DNA from: Alphaproteobacteria bacterium
GTDB lineage: Bacteria; Pseudomonadota; Alphaproteobacteria; Rs-D84
Direction of reading: 5' to 3'
DNA: 47,148 nt
NCBI GenBank assembly: GCA_024402765.1
Contig: JAKSTC010000006.1
Location: 1-47,148, forward strand
In this document: positions 1 through 8,897 of the stretch, one piece after another
How the letters are laid out: every line of letters begins with the position of its first letter
How positions within the stretch are numbered: position 1 is the stretch's first letter
The notes under the pieces: model-generated
Told to the model about the DNA's origin: nothing
Databases searched by the model: none
What the model saw: only the letters and a program-made list of their open reading frames with translations
Translations under genes and position numbers: made by a program

Positions 1-43
1 AACTACATCAAAGATTTTTGCAATATTCGCGCGATCCCAAAAG
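1..43. repeat. Terminal direct repeat (contig overlap), left copy
   Basis: Bases 1-43 are identical to 47106-47148. It lies inside the connector gene and keeps its frame, so it most likely reflects circular or permuted ends joined in assembly, not a biological terminal repeat. The unique length is then 47,105 bp. Confidence 0.9.
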
Positions 44-279
44 GATTGCGCGAAATCGCCGTTGATATGGTATGCGGTGAATTCTTGATTGGAAAAAAGG
101 CAATGGGGCAAATCCCCGATATGACTTTTGAAGCGGTTGTGAAGCAGATCACCGAAGGTGATACAACCGTTTCATTTGGTGATTCCATGAGCGCGGAACA
201 AAAATTTGATGCGCTTATGGCGAGAATGACACATCCAGATCAAGCACAATTCATTCGTTATCGAAAGTTGGTGTGGTAA
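1..279 (+). CDS. Head-tail connector (adaptor) protein, 3' part
   Basis: This is the C-terminal part of a small head-tail adaptor of the XkdG-YqbG/gp6 connector type, which would sit under the portal and receive the tail. The reading frame is open from base 1 (NYIKDFCNIRAIPKG...) and continues without a break from the start at 47010 if the contig is closed on its 43-bp end repeat. The joined protein is about 124 residues, normal for this family. It lies directly after the capsid gene and abuts the next connector gene. The family call rests on gene order and size more than on a clear motif. Confidence 0.7.
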   Translation, partial: NYIKDFCNIRAIPKGLREIAVDMVCGEFLIGKKAMGQIPDMTFEAVVKQITEGDTTVSFGDSMSAEQKFDALMARMTHPDQAQFIRYRKLVW

Positions 280-642
280 ATGTTCCAAATAGCACGAAAA
301 GCAATTGAATTATTGTATACGGGCATTTGTAATGTTTACGAATACCAACAAACCGTTGATCCAATTAACAAGCGAACAACACAATCAGAAGTTCTAACAA
401 TTGCCGATCAACCATGCCGTGTTTCTTTTTCAACGGTAAAGAATGCCGAAGAAATCGAAAACATTGCAAACAAACAACAAGAAATCAAACTATTTATTGC
501 GCCAGAACTAACAATCAAAGCAGGATCCAAAATCCATGTTACACAAAACGGTGTTTCCACATGGTATGAATCAAGCGGTGAACCCGCGGTTCATTCCAAT
601 CATCAAGAAATCGTTTTAGTTCTGGTTGATACAAAGGCGTAA
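280..642 (+). CDS. Head closure / stopper-like protein (XkdH position)
   Basis: This 120-residue protein is predicted to be a head-completion (stopper) protein that closes the connector before tail joining. It starts at the ATG directly after the adaptor stop. The middle is rich in beta-strand-like segments (KLFIAPELTIKAGSKIHVT), as in SPP1 gp16/XkdH-like stoppers. Position between the adaptor and an HK97-gp10-like gene is the main evidence. I do not see a diagnostic motif. Confidence 0.55.
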   Translation: MFQIARKAIELLYTGICNVYEYQQTVDPINKRTTQSEVLTIADQPCRVSFSTVKNAEEIENIANKQQEIKLFIAPELTIKAGSKIHVTQNGVSTWYESSGEPAVHSNHQEIVLVLVDTKA

Positions 643-644
643 AA

Positions 645-1190
645 ATGGCGGGAATGTCGGCAAAAATTGATTATCGGCAATTAGTGGAATTTCAAAAGAA
701 ATTGCAGCAATTAGCGAAAGCACCAAACATTGATGAATTTGTTAATTCATGCGCAAAAGAATTGGCGGCGCGATTATTGGCAAAAGTGATTCAACGAACC
801 CCCGTTGGCAATTATGCCAAATATAGAACCGTAACCGCAACCCGTGATTCAAAGAACCATAAAAAGGGTGATACATATCAAAAACGCATAAAGGGAACGA
901 AGATCGGCGGAACTTTACGCCGTGGATGGACGGCAAACAAACAGATTGGTGCAAAAGAATATGCACAATCGTTGCCCGTTTCCAAAAATGGCAATGTCTA
1001 CACGATAACAATTATCAATCCCGTATATTATGCACCATATGTTGAATTTGGACATAGAACGCGCGGTGGTAAAGGATGGGTAAAAGGACAATTCATGTTG
1101 ACAGAAAGTGAACGTGAACTTGCTATGATCACGCCAAAAATTCTGGAAGAAAGATTGCAAAAATATTTGGGGGAACTTTTTAAATGGTAA
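645..1190 (+). CDS. HK97 gp10-like neck/tail-completion protein (XkdI-like)
   Basis: This 181-residue protein resembles the HK97-gp10/XkdI family of tail-completion proteins. It has an N-terminal helical stretch (VEFQKKLQQLAKA), a conserved TPVGNYAKYR-like segment near residue 51, and the late YYAPYVEFGHRTR motif near residues 127-138, which is typical of the family. The gene starts 3 nt after the previous stop and overlaps the next gene by 7 nt, indicating translational coupling inside the neck operon. Confidence 0.8.
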   Translation: MAGMSAKIDYRQLVEFQKKLQQLAKAPNIDEFVNSCAKELAARLLAKVIQRTPVGNYAKYRTVTATRDSKNHKKGDTYQKRIKGTKIGGTLRRGWTANKQIGAKEYAQSLPVSKNGNVYTITIINPVYYAPYVEFGHRTRGGKGWVKGQFMLTESERELAMITPKILEERLQKYLGELFKW

Positions 1191-1609
1191 ATAGTATTAT
1201 CGATGGCATATCAATCAAACTGAATGAAGAATTCGGCGATTCTTATGTTATTTATTCCGAGGAAGTTGATCAAAATTTTACCGAAAAAAGTTTTTACATT
1301 GATGTATTGAACCCATTGATCCAACAATATCTGGGCGATCGTCATTTGCGCATTCATCCGTTTGATATTAGATTTTATCCGATTGAAAACAACAATATGA
1401 ATGCGCAGATCTGCGATGTTGCCGATCGATTAATTCAATGTTTAAAATATATTACCGTCAACGGGGATTTGGTTCGTGGCATCAACATGTCATACAATAT
1501 CGTTGATGATGTTTTGCATTTTATGGTTGAATACAACATTATTGTTAATTATGAACATAATGTTGAAGCAATGGAAGATCTGAAAATTGATCAACGTTCG
1601 AAAGGTTAA
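1184..1609 (+). CDS. Tail terminator-like protein (XkdJ position)
   Basis: The 141-residue product is placed where PBSX-type phages encode XkdJ, a tail terminator/completion protein that caps the tube. It begins with a helix (VNSIIDGISIKLNEEFG) followed by the pattern YVIYSEEVDQNFTEKSFYIDVL, which fits this family in related phages. It overlaps the upstream gene. The call depends on synteny and general pattern. Confidence 0.65.
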   Translation: MVNSIIDGISIKLNEEFGDSYVIYSEEVDQNFTEKSFYIDVLNPLIQQYLGDRHLRIHPFDIRFYPIENNNMNAQICDVADRLIQCLKYITVNGDLVRGINMSYNIVDDVLHFMVEYNIIVNYEHNVEAMEDLKIDQRSKG

Positions 1610-1611
1610 AG

Positions 1612-1770
1612 ATGGAACAAACAAAATATTGCAAAGAAAGCATTTTAAAATCTAAAAAATTTATTCGCAAACGTGATGTATTATCCGTTGTTTTAAAGGA
1701 TGATGAAGAATACACCATTGAAGAAGTGAATGAATTATATCAAGAATTTGTTGAAAAGGAAGTGAAATAA
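1612..1770 (+). CDS. Small conserved-position protein between tail terminator and sheath
   Basis: This 52-residue, highly charged ORF (MEQTKYCKESILKSKKF...) fills the gap between the tail terminator and sheath genes exactly: it starts 2 nt after one stop and ends 3 nt before the sheath start. Similar short genes sit here in PBSX-like phages. The C-terminal half (DDEEYTIEEVNELYQEFVEKE) looks helical. I cannot assign a function. Confidence 0.6.
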   Translation: MEQTKYCKESILKSKKFIRKRDVLSVVLKDDEEYTIEEVNELYQEFVEKEVK

Positions 1771-1773
1771 TAG

Positions 1774-3078
1774 ATGTTAGGTGGCGGCACATTTTTAGTT
1801 CAAAATAAAGTTTTGAACGGTGCATATATCAATTTTGTTTCCGCAAAAAATTCCAATTTTATTTTCGGTGATCGTGGTTTTGTAGCAATGGGCATCGATA
1901 TGGATTGGGGCAAAGAAGGCGAAATCATCACCGTTGAATCCGCTGATATTCAAACCAATTCCATGAAAATTTTTGGTTATGCATACGATGCACCAGAAAT
2001 GAAAGGTTTACGCGATCTTTTCATCCATGCTAAAACCGCATATTTGTATCGTTTAAATGGTGGCGGTACTAAAGCGGCAAACGATTATGCAACCGCAAAA
2101 TATGCGGGAACCCGTGGCAATGCATTGAAACTTGTAATTCGTGCAAACGTTGACAATGAAGATGCATTTGATGTAATTACCTATTTGGGCGATGCAATCG
2201 TTGATAGTCAAACCGTTGAAGATATTACCGATTTGGTTGAAAACAATTATTTGACATTCAAAACAAGTGTTACATTACAAGCAAATGCGGGTTTTGCTCT
2301 TTCTGGTGGTACCAACGGAACCCAAACCGCATTACATCATCAAGAAATGTTGGGTTTGCTTGAAGGTTATTCCTTTAACATTTTGGGTTGTGTTTCTGTT
2401 AGTGCTGAAATCAAGGCATTATATGCAGCATATGTTAAACGCATGCGTGATGATGTTGGCAAGAAATTTCAAGTTGTTCTGCACAAATATGAACAAGCGG
2501 ATTCCATCGGTGTTATTAGTGTTGAAAATAATGCGGTTAATTCCGCACATGTTTCCGATCTGGTTTATTTCGTATCTGGCATTGAAGCAGGATGCGCCGT
2601 GAATAAATCTTGCACCAATAAGATTTACAACGGCGAATTCGAAGTTAATACCGATTACACCCAAACCGAATTGAAAGAAGCATTATTGGAAGGCAAATTG
2701 ATGTTCCACAAGGTTGGCGATGATGTTCGCATCTTGGATGATATCAACACATTCGTTTCCACTACTGTTGAAATGAATGATGATTTCAAATCCAATCAAA
2801 CCATCCGTGTTCTGGATCAGATCGGCAATGATATTGCAGCATTATTTAATACAAAATATTTGGGTGAAGTTCCCAATGATAATGCGGGGCGTGTTGCATT
2901 GTGGAGTGATATCGTAACACATCACCGTGAATTGGAAACTTTACGTGCTATTGAAAACTTTGATCCCGAAGGTGTTACCGTTGAAAAGGGTATGACTAAA
3001 AAATCTGTTGTTGTTACTGATCGTGTTGAACCCGTGAACGCAATGGGTATTCTTTACATGACAGTAATCGTTGAATAA
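1774..3078 (+). CDS. xkdK: Contractile tail sheath protein (XkdK-like)
   Basis: The 434-residue protein is a tail sheath subunit of the XkdK type, which forms the contractile outer layer around the tube. Seen in the sequence are the N-terminal LGGGTF segment, the central TRGNALKLVIRANVDNEDAF segment of the sheath fold with the FALSGGTNG loop that follows, and the C-terminal NDIAALFNTKYLGEVPNDNAGR region that is strongly conserved in Clostridium- and PBSX-type sheaths. It is followed after 18 nt by the tube gene with a strong ribosome site (AAAGGGGTGA). It fixes the virion as myovirus-type. Confidence 0.95.
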   Translation: MLGGGTFLVQNKVLNGAYINFVSAKNSNFIFGDRGFVAMGIDMDWGKEGEIITVESADIQTNSMKIFGYAYDAPEMKGLRDLFIHAKTAYLYRLNGGGTKAANDYATAKYAGTRGNALKLVIRANVDNEDAFDVITYLGDAIVDSQTVEDITDLVENNYLTFKTSVTLQANAGFALSGGTNGTQTALHHQEMLGLLEGYSFNILGCVSVSAEIKALYAAYVKRMRDDVGKKFQVVLHKYEQADSIGVISVENNAVNSAHVSDLVYFVSGIEAGCAVNKSCTNKIYNGEFEVNTDYTQTELKEALLEGKLMFHKVGDDVRILDDINTFVSTTVEMNDDFKSNQTIRVLDQIGNDIAALFNTKYLGEVPNDNAGRVALWSDIVTHHRELETLRAIENFDPEGVTVEKGMTKKSVVVTDRVEPVNAMGILYMTVIVE

Positions 3079-3096
3079 TGAAAGGGGTGATTTCGT

Positions 3097-3567
3097 ATGG
3101 CACAAGTAATGAACGCAAAAGATGCAATTAGCGGTTCCCTTGCGGAATGCTACATCACCATTAATGGAAATCGCTATAATTTCATGCAAATCATTGATTT
3201 CGAATCTAGTGTTGAAAAGAACAAAACCGAAGTTCCCATTCTGGGTAAAACGGGCAAAGGCAACAAGGCAAATGGATGGAGTGGTACTTTTAGTGGTACC
3301 GCACATTATAACCAATCCATCATGCGCAATCTTCTTTACCAATATAAAGAAACTGGCGAAGATACTTATTTTGAAATCATGGTAACAAACGAAGATCCCA
3401 CATCTGCCGTTGGTATGCAAACCGTAATTTTAAAGGGTTGCAACCTTGATGGCGGTGTTCTGGCGAAATTCGATGCAAATGCCGATTATCTTGATGAAGA
3501 TATTAGCGGAACTTTTGAAGATTTCGAAATCCCGCAAAAATTCACCATGTTGGCGGGCATGCAATAA
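3097..3567 (+). CDS. xkdM: Tail tube protein (XkdM-like)
   Basis: This 156-residue protein is the inner tail tube subunit. It has the XkdM pattern: a DAISGSLAECYITINGNRYN N-terminus, an EVPILGKTGKGNKANGW motif near residues 46-62, and GTFEDFEIPQKF near the C-terminus. It follows the sheath gene and is bounded downstream by a strong intrinsic terminator, which would keep sheath and tube expression higher than that of the tape-measure and baseplate genes. Confidence 0.93.
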   Translation: MAQVMNAKDAISGSLAECYITINGNRYNFMQIIDFESSVEKNKTEVPILGKTGKGNKANGWSGTFSGTAHYNQSIMRNLLYQYKETGEDTYFEIMVTNEDPTSAVGMQTVILKGCNLDGGVLAKFDANADYLDEDISGTFEDFEIPQKFTMLAGMQ

Positions 3568-3586
3568 TTTAAAAATATTAATTTTT

Positions 3587-3618
3587 CCGCCCGTTCGTAT
3601 GAATGGGCGGTTTTTTAT
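3587..3618 (+). terminator. Intrinsic terminator after tail tube gene
   Basis: A GC-rich stem CCGCCC/GGGCGG, extended by TTC/GAA inside, is followed by six T residues at 3611-3616. It lies in the 77-nt gap after the tube gene. Part of the transcription is expected to stop here and part to read through. Confidence 0.9.
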
Positions 3619-3644
3619 TATCTAAAAGAAAGAAGGAAAATAAA

Positions 3645-4073
3645 ATGGCAAGTTTATCCGCATTTTTAGCACAAAACGCAATGAAAATTAATAATGAAAA
3701 ATACGTTGTTTCCAAACGTTTCAAAGATAGTAAAGGAAATCCGATCCCGTGGGAGATCAAGGCGATCACATCCGCGGAAGATGATTTGATCCGTAAATCC
3801 TGCATGAAACGCGTTCCGATCGCGGGCAGGAAAGGACAAACAACCATCGAAATTGATATGCCGTTGTATTTGAGCAAATTGGCGGTTGCTTGCATTGTTT
3901 TTCCGAATCTTAATGATGCTGAATTACAAAATAGTTATGGTGTAATGGGCGGAGATGCATTAATTAAAACCATGTTATCCGCGGGCGAATACAACGATCT
4001 TTTGATGAAGATCCAATCCATCAACGGTTTTGATAATTCAATGGAAGATCTGGTTGAAGAAGCAAAAAATTAA
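3645..4073 (+). CDS. xkdN: Tail assembly chaperone, short form (XkdN-like)
   Basis: The 142-residue product matches XkdN-like tail assembly chaperones (the lambda gpG role): it binds the tape measure during tube assembly. I chose the ATG at 3645, which has AGAAGGAAAA upstream, over an earlier in-frame start inside the terminator. The gene ends at a TAA directly after a slippery A AAA AAT heptamer at 4064-4070, and an open -1 frame follows, so a longer fusion is also made. Confidence 0.88.
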   Translation: MASLSAFLAQNAMKINNEKYVVSKRFKDSKGNPIPWEIKAITSAEDDLIRKSCMKRVPIAGRKGQTTIEIDMPLYLSKLAVACIVFPNLNDAELQNSYGVMGGDALIKTMLSAGEYNDLLMKIQSINGFDNSMEDLVEEAKN

Positions 4074-4261
4074 TTTCCCGCGATGGTGATTTCGAAGCAA
4101 ACATTGCGCATTATTGTTTGCAGAAATTGCACATTTTGCCACATCAATTTTTAGAATTGCCACGTGAAGAACGTGCATTTATCATTGCATCAATTCAGAT
4201 CCGAATCGAACATGAAGCAGATGAAGCGAAAAAATTGAAGGCAAAAAGCAAAAAGAGATGA
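4064..4261 (+). CDS. -1 frameshift extension of tail assembly chaperone (gpG-T type)
   Basis: A -1 slip on A AAA AAT (4064-4070) lets ribosomes avoid the TAA at 4071 and read about 63 more codons to the TGA at 4259-4261. The extension begins LISRDGDFEANIAHYC and ends in a basic tail. The HILPHQFLELPREERAFII segment is typical of the T domain in PBSX-like phages, where the fusion protein is made at a few percent. There is no plausible start codon of its own with a ribosome site, which supports the frameshift reading. Confidence 0.85.
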   Translation, partial: KKLISRDGDFEANIAHYCLQKLHILPHQFLELPREERAFIIASIQIRIEHEADEAKKLKAKSKKR

Positions 4262-4303
4262 TCCGCGGGTTTCCAGATCATTTGTAAATGAAAGGGTGTT
4301 CAA

Positions 4304-6346
4304 ATGGCAACATTAGAATCATCTATTAAACTACATGATAATATGTCGCGTACATTACACGCGATGAATAATGCAATCAGTTCCGTAATTGATAGTTTTG
4401 AAACTTTAAAAGGTGCATCACAAGATGTTGTTGATCCAACATTATTCGATGATATGCGATCAAGTGTATATGATGCGGCAGAAGCATTGAATGATTTGGA
4501 AGATAGTTTCCGCGGGGTTGAAGATTCACAAAACGGTGTGGTTGACAATACCGAAAAAATCAATGATGGATTCGATAGAATGCAACGTTGGGCATTCGGT
4601 TTGGGTTCTTTATACAAAGTATTCAATTTTGCAAAAGAATCGATGGATATGTCGGATATTCAAAGATCTAGTGAAATTCAATTACAAACCGTTCTTGCAA
4701 ACGTTGGCGCATCGGCAGATGCATTTGATCGTTTGAGCAAAAAAGCAAGCGGAATTCAAGGCAAAGGCATTTACGGCGATGAAGCAATGATCGCGGGTGC
4801 TGCTGAATTAGCAACATATGTTTCGAATGTTGATGCATTGGAACAAATGATGGATACATTATCTAATTTTGCAATGGGTATGTCGGGCGGCGGTGCCGTT
4901 GATCCAAAACAAATGGTTCAATACGCAACCCAATTGGGCAAAGCGGCAAACGGATCATATGACGGTTTGATGAAAAAGGGTTTTTCGTTATCCGAAGCAC
5001 AACAAGAAATCATCAAGAACGGAACCGATATGCAAAAAGCATTGGTTTTGGAAGAAGTTATTGGCGAATCATGGCAAAAACTATATGAAAACATGTCCAA
5101 TACTCCAGAAGGCAGAATCATTCAATTCAATAATGCATTGGGTGATATGCGTGAAATTATTGGTAATAAACTATATGTTGCATTGGATTCGTTTATTTCA
5201 AAAATCGTTGGATCTTTACCAGAAATTGAAAAGGCAATGGATGGTATTGGCAACGGATTTGCATTGATTGCAACCGCATTGGGTAATGTTGCAAGCATTA
5301 GCACATGGGCGATCACCCAGATTATTGATAAATGGAGTGTTTTGGCACCAATTATCGGTACTGTAACAAGTGCGTTGTTGATTTATAAAGGCGTAATAGT
5401 TGCAACAAATGCATACACAACCATTTCAACACTATTATCGACTATATATTCCAATGCGTTGTTGGTTCAAGGTTGGCACAATATGATGGTTGCAAATTAC
5501 ACAACATTTGCAGCAATTGCACAAAAAAATTTCAATCTTGCATTGTTGGCGTGTCCAATCACGTGGATCATTGGCGGTGTAATGGCGTTTATCGCTGCAT
5601 TGTACATGGTTGTTGGTGTTTACAATCAATTGACGGGATCCACAATTTCTGCAACGGGCATCATAATCGGTGCGTTCCGTGTTATGTTTGCATTTATCTA
5701 TAACATGATCGCATATGTTGCAAACGCATTCGTTGGGTTCTGCGAATTCCTAAACAATGTATTCATTGATCCTTTAACCGCAATCCAAAATCTTTTCATA
5801 ACCATTTGGAACGGTGTTGTTGGCGTTGTTGGGCAAGCGGTTGGGCAGATCATCAAACTGATGGGTAAAATTCCTTTTTTAAGCAAGGTTTTACCATCTG
5901 ATTTCAATGTCGGTTCATGGATGATCGAAAAGAAAAACATTGCGGGCGGAATCAATAATGCGGGTTGGGGCATGGGATTCAAAGATTATAAATCCGAATT
6001 TCTAAAAGGATATGGCACGGGTTCAAAAATGTTTGAATTCCCACAAGATCCGATGCAAGCAATGCAATTGAACACATTGAATAAAGTTGCATCTAATACG
6101 GCAGATACCGCAGGAAATACCGCTAAAATGAAAGATTCCATGGATATGAAAGATACAGATCTGAAATATCTACATGATATTGCAGAACGTGAAGTTGTAA
6201 ACAGATTTACAAGCGCGGAAATCAAATTGGATATGACAAACAACAATAATATTTCAAGTGATGTTGATATTGATTTTGTGATTGCAAAACTTTCTGATTC
6301 CATCACCGAAACAATGTTGGTTGCTGCCGAAGGTATTCACGCATAA
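4304..6346 (+). CDS. Tail tape measure protein
   Basis: The 680-residue protein lies directly after the frameshifted chaperone, the standard place for the tape measure. The N-terminal part is helical and polar with an IKLHDNMSRTLHAMNNAI start; the middle (about 330-500) carries several long hydrophobic segments, as expected for a protein that helps DNA cross the membrane. Its length would suit a fairly short contractile tail of roughly 100 nm, by the usual 0.15 nm per residue. A GAAAGGGTG ribosome site precedes the ATG. Confidence 0.92.
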   Translation: MATLESSIKLHDNMSRTLHAMNNAISSVIDSFETLKGASQDVVDPTLFDDMRSSVYDAAEALNDLEDSFRGVEDSQNGVVDNTEKINDGFDRMQRWAFGLGSLYKVFNFAKESMDMSDIQRSSEIQLQTVLANVGASADAFDRLSKKASGIQGKGIYGDEAMIAGAAELATYVSNVDALEQMMDTLSNFAMGMSGGGAVDPKQMVQYATQLGKAANGSYDGLMKKGFSLSEAQQEIIKNGTDMQKALVLEEVIGESWQKLYENMSNTPEGRIIQFNNALGDMREIIGNKLYVALDSFISKIVGSLPEIEKAMDGIGNGFALIATALGNVASISTWAITQIIDKWSVLAPIIGTVTSALLIYKGVIVATNAYTTISTLLSTIYSNALLVQGWHNMMVANYTTFAAIAQKNFNLALLACPITWIIGGVMAFIAALYMVVGVYNQLTGSTISATGIIIGAFRVMFAFIYNMIAYVANAFVGFCEFLNNVFIDPLTAIQNLFITIWNGVVGVVGQAVGQIIKLMGKIPFLSKVLPSDFNVGSWMIEKKNIAGGINNAGWGMGFKDYKSEFLKGYGTGSKMFEFPQDPMQAMQLNTLNKVASNTADTAGNTAKMKDSMDMKDTDLKYLHDIAEREVVNRFTSAEIKLDMTNNNNISSDVDIDFVIAKLSDSITETMLVAAEGIHA

Positions 6347-6357
6347 AGGGGGATAAA

Positions 6358-7056
6358 ATGGCATATTATTTCTATTTCGATAAAATGTTGTTACCAATCC
6401 CGCCAGAAAAAATGAACATCAAAGTTGGTGGCAAAAATAAAACAATGTCATTGATCAATGGGCAGGAAATCAACATTTTAAAATCACAATCATTGAAAGA
6501 AATTTCATTCCAATTTATGATTCCACATACCAAATACCCATTTGCAACATATTCGGCAGGATCATTGAGCGCAAACTATTATATTGAACGATTGAAAAAA
6601 CTTAAAAAAGAAAAGAAAACATTCCAATTCATCGTTGTTCGTATGATGCCAAAAGGAATGCCGATGTTCTATACAAACATTACATGTTCATTAGAAGATT
6701 TTGAATTGATCGATGATGCAAATAATGGTTTGGATCAGATGGTTTCCGTTTCTCTCAAAGAATGGGTAAAATATGGAACCGTAATTGCCAATATTGAAAA
6801 GGATGCAGATGGAAATGAAAAGATTGTTTCAAAATCTAATCAGCGCGCATCCTCAAAAGAAATACCAAAAACTATTACAGTTGGTACACCAATTTCAATT
6901 GGCGGTATAAACCCGACATTTGAAATTGGGCAAGGTTCGTTGTGGGATGAAATTAAATTGGCAACGGGTTCGGATCTGGATTTCCAATCAATTCTTGATA
7001 AAAACGGAATTATCAATCCGAATACAGTTCCCGTGGGGACGGTGATTTCACTATGA
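6358..7056 (+). CDS. xkdP: XkdP-like baseplate hub protein with degenerate LysM tail
   Basis: The 232-residue protein fits the XkdP/gp53-like hub component. The N-terminal part (LLPIPPEKMNIKVGGKNKT, then FQFMIPHTKYPF) is characteristic. The last 40 residues (SLWDEIKLATGSD..ILDKNGIINPN..PVGTVISL) keep the spacing of a LysM repeat but lack its usual glycines, so peptidoglycan binding may be weak or replaced by a structural role. It overlaps the next gene by 4 nt. Confidence 0.85.
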   Translation: MAYYFYFDKMLLPIPPEKMNIKVGGKNKTMSLINGQEINILKSQSLKEISFQFMIPHTKYPFATYSAGSLSANYYIERLKKLKKEKKTFQFIVVRMMPKGMPMFYTNITCSLEDFELIDDANNGLDQMVSVSLKEWVKYGTVIANIEKDADGNEKIVSKSNQRASSKEIPKTITVGTPISIGGINPTFEIGQGSLWDEIKLATGSDLDFQSILDKNGIINPNTVPVGTVISL

Positions 7057-8069
7057 TTGAAGATACAAATCAGATTGCAGAACTAAACAGTGATGGTAAA
7101 ATCACACTTGCAATTCGCCACGAAGATCAATTGATGTTTCCTGCAACCGTTGATGGGATTGTTTGGGAAACCAATCGGCAAGGATCACCCGCAAAATTAT
7201 CATTTAGTGTGATTCAAGATGAACAATTGAATTTTCAAGAAGGTGATCCCGTTCGTTTTGAATATGATGGTAACAAGGTTTTTTATGGTTTTGTTTTTAC
7301 TAAAAAACGTAATAAAAACGGAATCATCAATGTTATGGCATATGATCAATTGCGTTATCTTAAAAACAAAAATACATATGTTTATAAACAAAAAACCGCA
7401 ACCGAATTGATCAAAATGATCGCGCAGGATTTCAATTTACAATGCGGTGAAATGGATGATACGGCATATATTATCGAAAAACGTTGTGAAGATAATAAAA
7501 CATTGTTCGATATCATTCAAACCGCGTTGGATCTCACGTTGGTTGCTCAAAAGAAACTGTATGTTCTGTATGATAATTTTGGAAAAATCGAATTAAAGAA
7601 CATTGAAAATATGAAACTTGATTTGGTTATTCAAGATGATACCGCCGAAAATTACAATTATGAATCTTCTATTGATAAAGCAACATATTCCCGCGTTCGA
7701 CTTTATCGCAAAAATAAAGATACGGGCAAATATGATATTTATCAAGCACAATCAACCGAATCCATGAATCAATGGGGTGTATTGCAATATACAGAAACCA
7801 TTGATGAAAACATCGATGGCAAATCAAAAGCGGATAATATTTTACTATTGTATAATTCTAAAACTAGATCATTATCAATCAATAATGCATTTGGTGATCC
7901 GCGTGTTCGTGCGGGTTGTTCTGTTATAGTAAATCTTGCATTGGGTGATATTGATGTAAAAAATTCATATCTAATCGTTGAATCTGCCCGCCATAAGTTC
8001 GAAGAAAATCAACATTTGATGGAATTACATTTGCGATCTGGTGAAAAGGATGGTGGGCGTTTTGTCTAA
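7053..8069 (+). CDS. xkdQ: XkdQ-like tail hub protein (late control D family)
   Basis: The 338-residue protein matches XkdQ, a relative of T4 gp27/P2 gpD that forms the hub ring joining tube and spike. Visible family segments are the early WETNRQGSPAKLSFSV, the loop PVRFEYDGNKVFYGFVF near residues 65-80, and YDQLRYLKNKNTYV. The start is an ATG overlapping the XkdP stop (ATGA arrangement), and its end overlaps the next gene. Confidence 0.9.
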   Translation: MIEDTNQIAELNSDGKITLAIRHEDQLMFPATVDGIVWETNRQGSPAKLSFSVIQDEQLNFQEGDPVRFEYDGNKVFYGFVFTKKRNKNGIINVMAYDQLRYLKNKNTYVYKQKTATELIKMIAQDFNLQCGEMDDTAYIIEKRCEDNKTLFDIIQTALDLTLVAQKKLYVLYDNFGKIELKNIENMKLDLVIQDDTAENYNYESSIDKATYSRVRLYRKNKDTGKYDIYQAQSTESMNQWGVLQYTETIDENIDGKSKADNILLLYNSKTRSLSINNAFGDPRVRAGCSVIVNLALGDIDVKNSYLIVESARHKFEENQHLMELHLRSGEKDGGRFV

Positions 8070-8499
8070 TGTTGCATTATTAAACACATTAAAAGCAATC
8101 GCACAACAAGTAAATGAAGATGGGAAACCATCTGGCATTGTATTTGGCACCGTAATCAGCACAGAACCATTGCAAATTCAATTAAACCAATCATTGATTC
8201 TGGATGAAGATTTTTTGGTTCTAACACATAACGTTCTTGATCACTATGTTGATATTACCGTTTCACATTACACCGTAAATGATGCGTTTTTAGACACAAC
8301 ACACGCACATCCGCATGCGGGAACCAATTCATTTGATTCACATCATAAACACGCATATCAAGGCAGAAAAAAAATTATGCTACATTATGGATTGCGCAAT
8401 GGTGAAAAGGTTATGTTGATTCGTGATCAAGGCGGGCAAAAATATGTTGTATTGGATCGCGTTGAAGATCCGATCACGGAAGGGGAATGGATTGGATGA
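8062..8499 (+). CDS. xkdR: XkdR-like baseplate protein (DUF2577)
   Basis: The product of about 145 residues matches DUF2577/XkdR. A GTVISTEPLQIQLNQ segment is followed by LDEDFLVLTHNV and, near the end, GEKVMLIRDQGGQKYVVLDRV, all typical of the family. I prefer the TTG at 8062, with AAAAGGATGG about 9 nt upstream, giving LSNVALLNTLKAIAQ; ATG at 8050 or GTG at 8041 are possible. A His-rich stretch (THAHPHAG..SHHKHAY) around residues 85-105 could bind metal. Confidence 0.83.
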   Translation: MSNVALLNTLKAIAQQVNEDGKPSGIVFGTVISTEPLQIQLNQSLILDEDFLVLTHNVLDHYVDITVSHYTVNDAFLDTTHAHPHAGTNSFDSHHKHAYQGRKKIMLHYGLRNGEKVMLIRDQGGQKYVVLDRVEDPITEGEWIG

Positions 8500-8897
8500 T
8501 TCCGTCAAATAGTCAATTTTTAATGGTTGATTTGGAAGAAGTCAATCAACCATCTTTAACATATAAATTAAATATCGATGCCGAAACCGTTGTTGGAAAA
8601 TGCGATGATCTTGAAGCCATGAAACAAGCGATATACAAGGTTTTAAATACTGAAAGATATCGTTATTTAATCTATTCATGGAATTACGGTGTTGAATTAG
8701 AAGAATTATTCGGTGAACCAATTTCATATTGTATTCCAGAAATTGAAAGAAGGATCACCGAAGCATTGATGCAAGATGATCGCGTGATCAATGTTTATAA
8801 TTTTGAATTTGATCATCACGGGCGCGAAGTATCAACCAAATTTATTGTTGAAACCGTATTTGGTACGGTGGACATGGAAAAGGATGTGGCAATATAA
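8496..8897 (+). CDS. xkdS: XkdS-like baseplate wedge protein (DUF2634, gp25-like)
   Basis: This 133-residue protein belongs to the DUF2634/XkdS group, related to T4 gp25, which nucleates the sheath on the baseplate. The TERYRYLIYSWNYGVELEEL segment near residues 50-70 is the family signature. I chose ATG 8496, placed 10 nt after AGGGG, over ATG 8487, which lies directly on the ribosome site. It overlaps the XkdR stop by 4 nt and abuts the XkdT start. Confidence 0.9.
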   Translation: MIPSNSQFLMVDLEEVNQPSLTYKLNIDAETVVGKCDDLEAMKQAIYKVLNTERYRYLIYSWNYGVELEELFGEPISYCIPEIERRITEALMQDDRVINVYNFEFDHHGREVSTKFIVETVFGTVDMEKDVAI

